Below are positions 1 to 7,653 of a stretch of DNA of 7,970 bases, in pieces (position 1 is the stretch's first letter; each line of letters starts with the position of its first letter). Source of the stretch: Phycisphaerales bacterium (GTDB taxonomy: Bacteria; Planctomycetota; Phycisphaerae; SM23-33); contig DNAS01000112.1 in assembly GCA_003485185.1 (NCBI GenBank), positions 27,539 through 35,508 of the forward strand, given 5' to 3'. A program made the position numbers and the translations under genes. Below the pieces are notes generated by a model. The model was not told the origin of the DNA. It saw nothing but the letters and a program-made list of their open reading frames with translations, and did no database searches.

Positions 1-1972
1 GCAGTTCTTCGCGGCTCTTGACCTTCGTCAGACCGAGCGCGGCTTTCACGAAGTCGATGAGGTCGCCTATCGGATTGCGGTAGGCGTTCCGCAGGTTGTC
101 TTCATTGAAGTAGTACTTGGGCTGGTTGAGCTTGGCGGCCAGGGCCTTCTCTTCGTCGGGCGTGAGCGGATGGCCGTGGCGGACCTTCTCGATTGCGGGG
201 TCTTGGCCGGACTCGGCGCGGACGACGTTCTCCCAGTTGGTGATGTAGTCCTGCTTATCGACGCGCTCGCCTTCGGGGCCGACTTCGACGTAGTGGACGC
301 TCTCCAGCCACGTATCGGGTAGGCCGAGTTCCACGAGTTGCCGCGGCGGGCCGGGCGGCGTGGTCGGGCCGGTGGGCGCACGTCCGCCGCCGGTGCCGGT
401 GAACACGTCGGTGTCCGAGTCGTTGAAGTACTGGTGGTTCTTGAAGAAGTCGTAGATGACGAACTTCTGCTTGTCGATCTTGGGGCAGGTGCGCGTGCCA
501 CGGCCGCGCATCTGCTGGTAGAGGATCGGGCTGCGGACGCGGCGAGCCATGACGAGGTGCAGCACCTCGCGGCAGTCGAAGCCGGTATCGAGCATCCCGA
601 CGCTGACGGCGACCTGGGGCAGTTCCTCACGCTTGAATTTGCGAATCACCTCGTCGGCGTCGGCTACGTCGGAGGTGATGACGGCAGCATAGTTGCCGCC
701 GTGCTCCGGGTGGAGTTCGTTCAGGTAGTACGCGAGCCGGGAAGCGTGGTGCTTTGTGATGGCGAAGACGATGGTCTTGCCCGGCGCTGTCTTCTGGCCG
801 GGCGCAAGCTGCTGGTAGTTCTGGTGGGCGAGCCGGTCGAACTCCTGCATCATCAGGCGGTTCGTCGCTTCGTTCGTCCAGGTGCGCTCGAACTCCACCG
901 GGTCGTATTGCTCGCCATCGACCTCCGCGCCTTCGGCCGCAATCTCCGTGATGCCGGTTGCGAACTTGTACGGCACAAGGAACTGCTGCCGAAACGCCTG
1001 GAGGATAGGGTAACTGAAATCCGGCTGGCCGTCTTTGCACTGGTAGAAGCGGTACGTGTTGCGGTCGATGTACTCGGCCGGCGTTGCCGTCAAGCCGATG
1101 TGCATGGCGTCGAAGTGCGTCAGGGAGGTTTGCCACGCCCCATAGATGGAGCGATGGCACTCGTCGGCGATGACGACATCGAAGTAACCGCTGGTGAACT
1201 CGGTGTAGCGGCTAATCATGGTCTGGAGCAGGCAGACGGTGATCTGCTTCTCTTCGCGAATCACGCCGGGACGGAGCCAGTAGCTCGGGTACTGGCCGAG
1301 CAGGTCTTGGATCGCATCCAGGGCTTGCTTGGCAAGCTGCTCGCGGTCCACCAGGAAGAGCACGCGGTTCGCGCGGTTCGCCTGGATGACCCGCTTGAGG
1401 TAGAGGCAAACGAGGTCAGTCTTGCCCGTTCCCGTGGGTAGTTCCATCAGAAAACGGCGCTTGCCCAGCTCGATGGCGTGGTCCAGGGCGCGCATGCCTT
1501 CCTGCTGGTAGGGTCGCACTGATCGGGCTTCGCCCTGTCGCAGGTAGTCGGTTGGGATGGGGATCGTTGCGAGCGGCAACCGTTCCTCACGCATCGTGAC
1601 AAGTCGTTCCAGGTCACGGCGAGAGTAGAACGAGTTGATGAGTCGCGCGTCCTCGTTGGCGTAGTCCCAGAAGTAGATGACCTCGCCGTTGGTCAAGAAG
1701 ATGAACGGCGCACCGCGGTCCTGGGCATAGGGGAGTACTTGCTGCTTGGCGGTGTACGGGTCGATGCCCTGTCGCTTGGCTTCGATGACGGCAAGAGGTC
1801 GGCCACGGCCGTCGAGCAGCAGGTAGTCCGCCCGGCCCGCTGCCGACGAAGGATGCTCCGTGAGGACCTGGGACTTGTCGGCGGGGTCCCAGCCGGCCTT
1901 GCGCAGCATCTCGTCGATGATGATGCGGGCGTCGGCTTCGCTCGTCGGTTTGTTCTTCGGCCTATCTTCCAC
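1..1972 (-). CDS. hsdR: Type I restriction enzyme, endonuclease/translocase subunit (EcoEI-like HsdR), C-terminus cut by the window edge
   Basis: This is the DNA-cleaving motor subunit of a type I restriction-modification complex, which works with HsdM and HsdS. The reading frame is open for 657 codons up to the left edge. An N-terminal PD-(D/E)XK nuclease core has D49 and E64-A-K66. A superfamily 2 helicase follows: Walker A ELPTGTGKT near residue 180, DECH box near 270, TATPA near 294 and motif VI QMRGRGTR near 487. The sequence then runs towards the EcoEI-type C-terminal domain, which is incomplete. I chose the GTG at 1972 because GGAG lies 6 bases upstream (1979-1982). An earlier start would lie inside rtcR. 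It begins 28 bases after the rtcR stop, has its own sigma-54 promoter match, and could also be read through from rtcR. HsdM and HsdS are not visible and may lie to the left. No internal stop or frameshift was seen. Confidence 0.93.
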   Translation of the reverse strand, partial: MEDRPKNKPTSEADARIIIDEMLRKAGWDPADKSQVLTEHPSSAAGRADYLLLDGRGRPLAVIEAKRQGIDPYTAKQQVLPYAQDRGAPFIFLTNGEVIYFWDYANEDARLINSFYSRRDLERLVTMREERLPLATIPIPTDYLRQGEARSVRPYQQEGMRALDHAIELGKRRFLMELPTGTGKTDLVCLYLKRVIQANRANRVLFLVDREQLAKQALDAIQDLLGQYPSYWLRPGVIREEKQITVCLLQTMISRYTEFTSGYFDVVIADECHRSIYGAWQTSLTHFDAMHIGLTATPAEYIDRNTYRFYQCKDGQPDFSYPILQAFRQQFLVPYKFATGITEIAAEGAEVDGEQYDPVEFERTWTNEATNRLMMQEFDRLAHQNYQQLAPGQKTAPGKTIVFAITKHHASRLAYYLNELHPEHGGNYAAVITSDVADADEVIRKFKREELPQVAVSVGMLDTGFDCREVLHLVMARRVRSPILYQQMRGRGTRTCPKIDKQKFVIYDFFKNHQYFNDSDTDVFTGTGGGRAPTGPTTPPGPPRQLVELGLPDTWLESVHYVEVGPEGERVDKQDYITNWENVVRAESGQDPAIEKVRHGHPLTPDEEKALAAKLNQPKYYFNEDNLRNAYRNPIGDLIDFVKAALGLTKVKSREEL

Positions 1973-2000
1973 GGGTGTCTCCGGCTGTCTGCTACTGCAA

Positions 2001-3617
<1,617 letters not shown>

Positions 3618-3632
3618 TGACACAATCCCGAT

Positions 3633-3678
3633 TGTAGAAACACAACGGAGATTCTACAGGTCCGTGGCACGAACGCAA
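3633..3678 (-). promoter_or_regulatory. Possible sigma-70-type promoter and operator of rtcR
   Basis: On the minus strand TTGCGT (3673-3678) and TAGAAT (3651-3656) are 16 bases apart and resemble -35 and -10 boxes. The -10 match is 5 of 6, but the -35 match is only 3 of 6. A 7-bp inverted repeat, TGTAGAA (3633-3639) and TTCTACA (3652-3658), covers the -10 box, and the left arm of a longer inverted repeat covers the -35 box. Transcription would begin about 27 bases before the rtcR ATG. A bound protein here could repress rtcR, possibly RtcR itself. The assignment is tentative because the -35 box is weak. Confidence 0.35.
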
Positions 3679-3755
3679 GGAGTTTCCGCCAGCGGCAGAA
3701 GCGCCTCTGCACCCGGCCGATGGCCTGCAAGTGTTGGCGAATGAACTCCTTGCGT
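3673..3755. repeat. 12-bp perfect inverted repeat in the rtcR/nuclease intergenic region
   Basis: ACGCAAGGAGTT (3673-3684) and its exact reverse complement AACTCCTTGCGT (3744-3755) are separated by 59 bases. The pair lies 136-218 bases upstream of the rightward sigma-54 promoter, within the usual range for enhancer sites of sigma-54 activators. The left arm also touches the proposed rtcR -35 box. It may therefore be an RtcR binding-site pair acting on the divergent promoter and on rtcR itself. The wide spacing makes a stable RNA hairpin less likely. The rest of 3624-3890 shows no gene. Confidence 0.5.
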
Positions 3756-3890
3756 AACCGGGAATCCGGCTGGCAACGTCACGGACGCGGGGGAAGTTTC
3801 CATGTGGCGGTGGTCCATCTACCGGGTCCCCAGGCTACCAGCGTGGCGTTCTCTTGTCGTAAAATCTTGATCTAAAGAGGGTTATCGCAT

Positions 3891-3906
3891 TGGCACGCCG
3901 TATGCT
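3891..3906 (+). promoter_or_regulatory. Sigma-54 (-24/-12) promoter for the divergent nuclease gene
   Basis: The plus strand reads TGGCACGCCGTATGCT. The -24 half TGGCACG is perfect, the spacer is 4 bases, and the -12 half is ATGCT against TTGCW, a single mismatch outside the essential GC. Transcription would start near 3916, about 107 bases before the nuclease ATG. The element lies divergent to rtcR, where RtcR-type activators usually have their target promoter. The stretch just upstream (3860-3885) is more AT-rich than its surroundings. Confidence 0.68.
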
Positions 3907-3915
3907 ACATCTCTC

Positions 3916-4022
3916 GCTAACAGCGTCGGATCGAGCTAGGGCTGCGAGGCTGGGTACGGTATCCAGCCAGCCGGCGGCTCGACTGGCACACAGTCCGCAG
4001 TTGCGGGAAAGGCTGTCCTTCG
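3916..4022 (+). promoter_or_regulatory. Structured leader between the sigma-54 promoter and the nuclease gene
   Basis: From the predicted transcription start to the ATG the RNA could fold strongly. A 9-bp hairpin joins 3948-3956 to 3960-3968 with a CGG loop and one G-T pair. A short CCGC-AGTT-GCGG hairpin follows at 3995-4006, flanked by ACAG and CTGT arms. The second lies just before the likely ribosome binding site (AAAGG, 4008-4012). It could be a translational control element or a small RNA made from the same promoter. I looked for a tRNA-like or Y-RNA-like fold, since such RNAs occur in some RtcR-controlled operons, and found no convincing cloverleaf. Confidence 0.35.
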
Positions 4023-4346
4023 ATGACTACGAGCGCAGCAAGCATCGGGCACGCTGGCGAGGGCGTGGTAGTGACGTACTTGAAGGCGAAGGGGTACAGG
4101 ATCACGTGCTGGGACACCCAAGGGCCGGGGGCGACGGACATCGAGGCTGCTGGAACACAAGCCACTCTCTTGGTGCAAGTGAAGTCGGCGGTCTGGCCCA
4201 ACGAGCCCTGTGCCCTGAGCGTGTTGGAGCACCAAGCTCTGACATCGCGGGCCGCTCGGAAGCGGGCGCAAGCCTGGGAAGCAAGAGTGACACTCGACAG
4301 TTCGCTGCGTCCCATCGGTGAACCGGCGTGGCGGAAACTGAACTGA
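4023..4346 (+). CDS. Small PD-(D/E)XK-fold nuclease (YraN/Mrr-like core)
   Basis: The 107-residue protein is little more than the minimal restriction-endonuclease-like core. Helix 1 has G12-E13 followed by VVVTYLKAKGY. The catalytic strands give GATDIEA with D39 and LLVQVKS with Q52-V-K54. The E...D...QxK pattern fits metal-dependent DNA nucleases and resolvase-like proteins. The Q variant is known in Mrr-like enzymes, while YraN proteins usually have ExK. No DNA-specificity or membrane segment is visible, so target choice is unknown. The ATG at 4023 is the only usual start codon in the upstream open frame; AAAGG lies about 10 bases before it, which is slightly long. It is the first gene after the rightward sigma-54 promoter and so probably belongs to the RtcR regulon. 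A gap of 121 bases, with no clear terminator seen, separates it from the next gene, so read-through is possible. Confidence 0.75.
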   Translation: MTTSAASIGHAGEGVVVTYLKAKGYRITCWDTQGPGATDIEAAGTQATLLVQVKSAVWPNEPCALSVLEHQALTSRAARKRAQAWEARVTLDSSLRPIGEPAWRKLN

Positions 4347-4467
4347 CTGACCGCGTGAGCAGTCGGTAGCGTTCGTGGCGATACGCGGAATCTGGAGCGC
4401 AGTGTACCGTCGCGTCGGAAGGTAAACGGCAGGGACGCCAGCGCGCGTCCAAGGAAGGTGACCACCC

Positions 4468-5658
4468 ATGCCCTCGTTGAAGTTCAGCAGGTTCTTCTCA
4501 CAACCCGAAGTGTTCCGGGGGATCGACCCCGACAATCTGCTTTCCCTTCTGGCCGATCACGCAGCGGCGTTGGGGTTGCTTGGGCTCAAGCTGCCGGACG
4601 GGGCCGACGCCGCGGCCATCGACTACGAGCGACTGATGGCGCTGCTCATGGAGCCGGACAAGCTGCCGGCGGACCTGCGCGAGGCGTTCTACTTCATCCA
4701 CGAGATGGCCACGGACGAAGGCATGGCCTGCCTGCTTGAAGCGGCCGAGGACGCCGGCATCGAGATCGTGGGCGAGCCTGGCCCGACGCCGGGCGACGTG
4801 GCCGTCCAGGTGTGGCTGAGGGACCGCGAGCTTCTGGAGCGTAAGCACGCCGAGCAGTTCCTCCAGAATGCCCGCTCCTTCCAGAGCTTCGGCACCGATC
4901 GCTCGCCCGTGCCGAAGTACCGCGACCCGACGCCGCGGCTGGCGCAGATGAAGAAGGAACTCGATGACTTCTTCGAGAAGAAGAAACGCGGCCGGAACAC
5001 CAAAATCTTCCCCTACGTCCGGGAGGATAGCGTCTGGTTCCTGGTGCGGCACGGCGACCCGTTCAAGCGCGAAGGCGCCATCGACGACAAAGGCGAGTCC
5101 TACGGCGCTTACTACTGGCCGGAGAAGTTCGACGTGCTGGTCCTCGACCCGACCGACGGCGAACTGCGCATCAACGCCCGCAACAAGGGCGAGAAGAAGA
5201 AGTACCGCGAGGTCTTCGGCCGCCATCTCTACAACGACGAGGGCTTCTTCTCTGTCGAGAACAAGTACACGCTGGAGCCGCTGCGCGAGAAGGGCGAGGA
5301 CGCCATCGCGCCAATCGAGGGCATGGACGAGGTGCTTCTGATCGAAGTTGACTTCTTCTGGGGCGGCTCGTTCGCCGAGAAGGAAATCCGCAAGGCGGAC
5401 GATGTCTTCGGCGCGTACAAGGCCCGGAACCGTACGTTCCCCACGAAACCGCGGATCGTCAAGGCGTGCTTCCGCGTGACGTTCTCTGATTCGGACCGGC
5501 CGCGAACCGTGACGATCAAGCCGCCCAACGAGGCCCAGTACACGCGGGACGCCGACAGCCTGATCGTGGAGAAGTGGCTGAAGGCCCGCGGCTTTATCGT
5601 CAAGAAGGGCAAGGCGAAACATGAGCCGACCGCTAAAACAGCTTTGGTCGGCACTTGA
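4468..5658 (+). CDS. Conserved hypothetical protein, 396 residues, first of a two-gene operon
   Basis: I do not recognise a characterised family. Residues 1-105 look alpha-helical and acidic. Residues 110-175 are charged and could form a helical hairpin or short coiled coil around RDRELLERKHAEQFL and MKKELDDFFEKKKRG. Residues 180-375 look like mixed alpha/beta domains, with FPYVREDSVWFLVRHGDPFKR (181-201), a beta-rich part around FDVLVLDPTDGELRINAR and a C-terminal segment PRTVTIKPPNEAQYTRD (345-361). The end is basic (KKGKAKHEPTAK). There is no signal peptide, membrane segment or obvious catalytic motif. The ATG at 4468 has GGAAGG upstream (about 4453-4458). It overlaps the next gene by 38 bases, so the two proteins are probably made together and may interact. 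A regulatory or element-maintenance role is possible but not shown. Confidence 0.85.
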   Translation: MPSLKFSRFFSQPEVFRGIDPDNLLSLLADHAAALGLLGLKLPDGADAAAIDYERLMALLMEPDKLPADLREAFYFIHEMATDEGMACLLEAAEDAGIEIVGEPGPTPGDVAVQVWLRDRELLERKHAEQFLQNARSFQSFGTDRSPVPKYRDPTPRLAQMKKELDDFFEKKKRGRNTKIFPYVREDSVWFLVRHGDPFKREGAIDDKGESYGAYYWPEKFDVLVLDPTDGELRINARNKGEKKKYREVFGRHLYNDEGFFSVENKYTLEPLREKGEDAIAPIEGMDEVLLIEVDFFWGGSFAEKEIRKADDVFGAYKARNRTFPTKPRIVKACFRVTFSDSDRPRTVTIKPPNEAQYTRDADSLIVEKWLKARGFIVKKGKAKHEPTAKTALVGT

Positions 5659-6667
5659 GCAAGTGCCCGACTTGGCCGGCGTACCGAGCGAGTGGCGCTC
5701 GCTCCTGGGCGGCGACTACGAGGCCGTCGCCCGCTTCCTCTTGCCCACGAAGCGCATCGCCGGGTCTGTGAGATGCACCGCGCCCGGCTGGACGTGCATC
5801 CACGAAATCAGGAAGTTCAGGGGCGAGTATCTGGAGGTCTGCCCCGACGGGTGCAAGCCGACCACGCGGTCGAGAGACGAAGTAGTCGTGCATCGCCTCG
5901 ACGTGGTGGGCTTCGCGCGGGAGATCGCCGAGTCGCTGGACCTCGAAGCTCTGCCGGCGGAAGCGGTCCCGAACATGGCCGGTGTGTGGCGCATCGGCGA
6001 GTTCGCGCCGTCGGCGGGATACCGTTACGCGGTATGCCTGGCGTTCACCGGCGAGCCGGACGTTCTGCGCTCCGTGGTGGACGGCATGGCGGCACGCGGG
6101 GAGCCGTTCGTTCTGATCGCGCCCACGCGGTCGGCGTTCGGGCACGCTGCGGCCGACCTGCTCAAGCGGACCGGCTCTCTGTTCCTATCGCTCGATGAAC
6201 TGATCGGTGACGGCGACGGCCGGCTGTCGTTGCTGGACGGTCACAGCGCGGCCGGCGTCTTCGCCGAGTTCCGCGCCGCCCACGTACCCGAGCCGGAAGC
6301 CGAGGATGGCACGGCGTTCTTCCCGACGCCGGCGGGCGCGCGGTGGGAGCATGTTTCGATCCGCTTCATCGACCGGCACTCGGTCTACATCAACGTGCAA
6401 GGCGTTACGGGCAAGTACCACTGCGCGCAGATGGGCATGGCGAGAAAGAACAACGCCAAGCCGACGGTGCAGTGGGACCTTCTGGAAGCGTTCGCCGAAG
6501 GCCACGGCCGACTGGACTGGCGGAACAGCAAGGCAAGCCGCAAGAACCAGAAGCGGAAAGAGAACCTCGCGGCCGACCTGCAACGCTTCTTCCGCATCGA
6601 CGGCGATCCGTTCGCCCTCGAAGGCGACGGCTGGCGAGCACGCTTCGCTGTCGCCATTCGCGAGTAG
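5621..6667 (+). CDS. Uncharacterised protein with a putative zinc cluster and a winged-helix-like C-terminus
   Basis: The 348-residue protein seems to have three parts. Residues 45-90 hold a cysteine cluster, C52-x6-C59-x14-C74-x3-C78, that could bind zinc. Residues 124-205 look like an alpha/beta domain (VWRIGEF, then PFVLIAPTRSAFG). Residues 241-348 begin with RWEHVSIRFIDRHSVYINV, continue through MGM (271-273) and WDLLEAFAEG (285-294), then a Lys/Arg-rich stretch and RFFRIDGDPF. From memory, proteins with this C-terminal pattern recur in uncharacterised bacterial neighbourhoods. The strand-helix layout and the basic stretch suggest a winged-helix DNA- or RNA-binding domain, but this is unconfirmed. 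The ATG at 5621 has AAGG 6 bases upstream and overlaps the preceding gene in another frame, consistent with translational coupling. A terminator-like hairpin follows 32 bases after the stop. Confidence 0.85.
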   Translation: MSRPLKQLWSALEQVPDLAGVPSEWRSLLGGDYEAVARFLLPTKRIAGSVRCTAPGWTCIHEIRKFRGEYLEVCPDGCKPTTRSRDEVVVHRLDVVGFAREIAESLDLEALPAEAVPNMAGVWRIGEFAPSAGYRYAVCLAFTGEPDVLRSVVDGMAARGEPFVLIAPTRSAFGHAAADLLKRTGSLFLSLDELIGDGDGRLSLLDGHSAAGVFAEFRAAHVPEPEAEDGTAFFPTPAGARWEHVSIRFIDRHSVYINVQGVTGKYHCAQMGMARKNNAKPTVQWDLLEAFAEGHGRLDWRNSKASRKNQKRKENLAADLQRFFRIDGDPFALEGDGWRARFAVAIRE

Positions 6668-6674
6668 CTCTCCG

Positions 6675-6688
6675 AGCGAAATTTCGCT
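6675..6688. repeat. 14-bp perfect palindrome just after the operon stop codon
   Basis: AGCGAAATTTCGCT is a complete palindrome with no spacer, 7 bases past the TAG of the upstream gene. It could be a protein-binding site or the first of two structures closing the operon. Without a loop it cannot make a good RNA hairpin alone. Confidence 0.45.
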
Positions 6689-6699
6689 GACCCCTTCTT

Positions 6700-6728
6700 G
6701 AGCCGGTGAAGATTTTCTTCGCCGGCTC
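6700..6728 (+). terminator. Terminator-like hairpin ending the 4468-6667 operon
   Basis: GAGCCGGTGAA (6700-6710) pairs with TTCGCCGGCTC (6718-6728) over 11 bp, including one G-T pair, around a 7-base loop GATTTTC. The tract after it (TTCCTGTCT) is T-rich but interrupted, so it is weaker than a classic intrinsic terminator. Position and stem length still make it the likely end of the two-gene transcript. Confidence 0.65.
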
Positions 6729-6832
6729 TTCCTGTCTAAGGCCATCCACTTCAAACGCTTACGCCGCGCTATCGCTGCGCGCGTCGTGTGGTTTTCCGCG
6801 TCCTTGCGAGATTTCGCCAGTGCCGGGCGGCG

Positions 6833-6930
6833 GGTCCGGCAGATGCGGATACCACTACCCGCCCCCGTGAGACCACCCCAGCCGGACCTGTTTCGCGGGG
6901 GCCTTTCGCGCGACGCGCGGAGGTCCGGCA
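6833..6930 (+). promoter_or_regulatory. GC-rich leader with three mutually exclusive pairing arms
   Basis: The octamer GGTCCGGC occurs at 6833-6840, its reverse complement GCCGGACC at 6881-6888, and GGTCCGGC again at 6922-6929. Arm 2 can pair with arm 1 (8 bp) or, extended by one base, with arm 3 (9 bp, 6881-6889 with 6921-6929). Arm 3 includes part of the GGAGG ribosome binding site (6919-6923) of the small ORF at 6931. A further stem joins 6861-6869 to 6894-6902. This is the layout of an attenuator or translational switch. High GC content makes chance pairing plausible. I saw no match to a known riboswitch class, and nothing recognisable in 6729-6832. Confidence 0.35.
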
Positions 6931-7053
6931 ATGAGCAAGGCGACATCCCAGCCGCCCTCGGCATCAACGCATGTCTCTCCGCGCCCGCGGGGAGACACCC
7001 ATGTCTCAGCAGGTTCGGCTGGATCGGTTCGAGGAGTGGTTCATTGCGCGTAA
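6931..7053 (+). CDS. Small ORF, 40 codons, possible leader peptide of the sigma-factor gene
   Basis: An ATG at 6931 follows a very good ribosome binding site, GGAGG at 6919-6923 with 7 bases of spacing. The frame encodes MSKATSQPPSATSTHVSPRP and continues to TAA at 7051-7053. The product is rich in Ser, Thr, Pro and Ala and has no known domain. The ORF runs through the hairpin at 6972-6997 and 53 bases into the sigma-factor gene in another frame. Ribosomes translating it would open that hairpin and expose the sigma-factor ribosome binding site, so its main role may be coupling rather than the peptide. It could also be a non-functional frame with a lucky ribosome binding site. Confidence 0.4.
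   Translation: MSKATSQPPSASTHVSPRPRGDTHVSAGSAGSVRGVVHCA
6972..6997 (+). promoter_or_regulatory. Hairpin that masks the ribosome binding site of the sigma-factor gene
   Basis: Bases 6972-6982 pair with 6987-6997 over 11 bp, with one T-G pair and a 4-base loop GCCC. The 3' arm contains GGGGAG (6989-6994), the ribosome binding site for the ATG at 7001. Folded, it would limit initiation of the sigma gene unless the upstream small ORF is translated. Confidence 0.5.
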
Positions 7054-7573
7054 GGCCCGGCAGTTGGCAGGCAGGGCCGGGTTCACACCAAGCGATGTCG
7101 AAGACATCGAGCAGGACATCCGCCTGGATGTGCTACAACGCCTGCCACGGTTCGACCCGGCAAAGTCGAACCGCCACACCTTCATCGCCATGGTGGTCCG
7201 CCGGTGCGTGGCGTCGATCCTCGAAGGCCGGCGAGCGGAGAAGCGCAACGGCGGCCGGCGGCCCCAGTCGCTGAACGCGCCGATCCGCGACGCCGAGGGC
7301 CGCGAGGTCGAGCTTCACCAGACGCTCGGCGGCGACGCACGCCGGCCGGGGCGCAGCGAGGCGGCACTACGCGACCTCCGCGCCGACGTGCGGGCCGCGG
7401 TCGCGTCGCTGCCCGAGCATCTGCGCCCGTGGTGCGAGGTCTTCACCGACCAGGGGATTCGTGAGGCGTCGCGCGAGCTTCACGTCCCGCGCTGCCGGCT
7501 CCAGCGGATCAAGTCCGAAATCCGCGCCGCCTTCGAGGAAGCCGGCCTGGCGGACTACCTGCCTGAAATCTGA
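7001..7573 (+). CDS. Small sigma-70-like (ECF-type) sigma factor
   Basis: The 190-residue protein has a two-domain sigma-factor layout. A region-2-like segment (about 25-85) holds DVEDIEQDIRLDVLQRLPRF and TFIAMVVRRCVASILEGRRAEKR, matching the core-binding and -10-recognition helices. A linker rich in Gly and Arg follows (85-120). A region-4-like helix-turn-helix (about 130-180) holds VASLPEHLRPWCEVF, GIREASRELHV and CRLQRIKSEIRAAF. It would direct RNA polymerase to a small gene set, perhaps of a mobile element. I chose the ATG at 7001 because GGAG lies 6 bases upstream; the in-frame ATG at 6971 has no ribosome binding site and lies inside the hairpin. No anti-sigma factor or membrane protein is seen next to it. 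The region-2 match is better than region 4, so a sigma-like DNA-binding protein is the alternative. Confidence 0.72.
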   Translation: MSQQVRLDRFEEWFIARKARQLAGRAGFTPSDVEDIEQDIRLDVLQRLPRFDPAKSNRHTFIAMVVRRCVASILEGRRAEKRNGGRRPQSLNAPIRDAEGREVELHQTLGGDARRPGRSEAALRDLRADVRAAVASLPEHLRPWCEVFTDQGIREASRELHVPRCRLQRIKSEIRAAFEEAGLADYLPEI

Positions 7574-7594
7574 CCCGACCGCGCGACCACTTCT

Positions 7595-7639
7595 TGCCGG
7601 CCTCGGTAGGCACTCACCATCGGCCCGCCGAGGCCGGCA
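7595..7639 (+). repeat. 12-bp inverted repeat before the 7654 gene
   Basis: TGCCGGCCTCGG (7595-7606) and CCGAGGCCGGCA (7628-7639) are exact reverse complements around a 21-base loop. The stem starts 21 bases after the sigma-factor stop and ends 3 bases before the AAGGA ribosome binding site of the next gene. With no T-run it is a poor terminator. It may stabilise or process the mRNA between the two genes, or be a protein-binding site. Confidence 0.55.
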
Positions 7640-7653
7640 TGAAAGGAACCGAC

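Noticed and set aside
338..1441. Long plus-strand ORF of 367 codons
   Set aside because: It lies opposite hsdR, whose minus-strand frame carries all helicase and nuclease motifs. The plus frame is a GC-driven shadow with no recognisable domain.
3665..3680. A second TGGCACG on the plus strand as a sigma-54 promoter
   Set aside because: The -24 half is perfect, but the -12 position reads CAAGG and lacks the essential GC at the right spacing.
3984..3999. TGGCACACAGTCCGCA as an alternative sigma-54 promoter for the nuclease gene
   Set aside because: The -12 half is CCGCA and lacks the TT. The transcript would start inside or just after the ribosome binding site. The element at 3891 is clearly better.
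3890..4321. 143-codon ORF overlapping the nuclease gene in another frame
   Set aside because: It would start with TTG inside the sigma-54 promoter, has no ribosome binding site, and its product shows no domain. The 4023 frame has a clear nuclease core.
4498..5622. 374-codon minus-strand ORF opposite the 396-residue gene
   Set aside because: It is an antisense shadow of a GC-rich gene. The plus frame has a ribosome binding site, a coupled downstream gene and ordinary protein composition.
6786..7274. 162-codon plus-strand ORF across the leader and the sigma gene
   Set aside because: It has no good start signal and low-complexity content, and it overlaps the frame carrying the sigma-factor helices.
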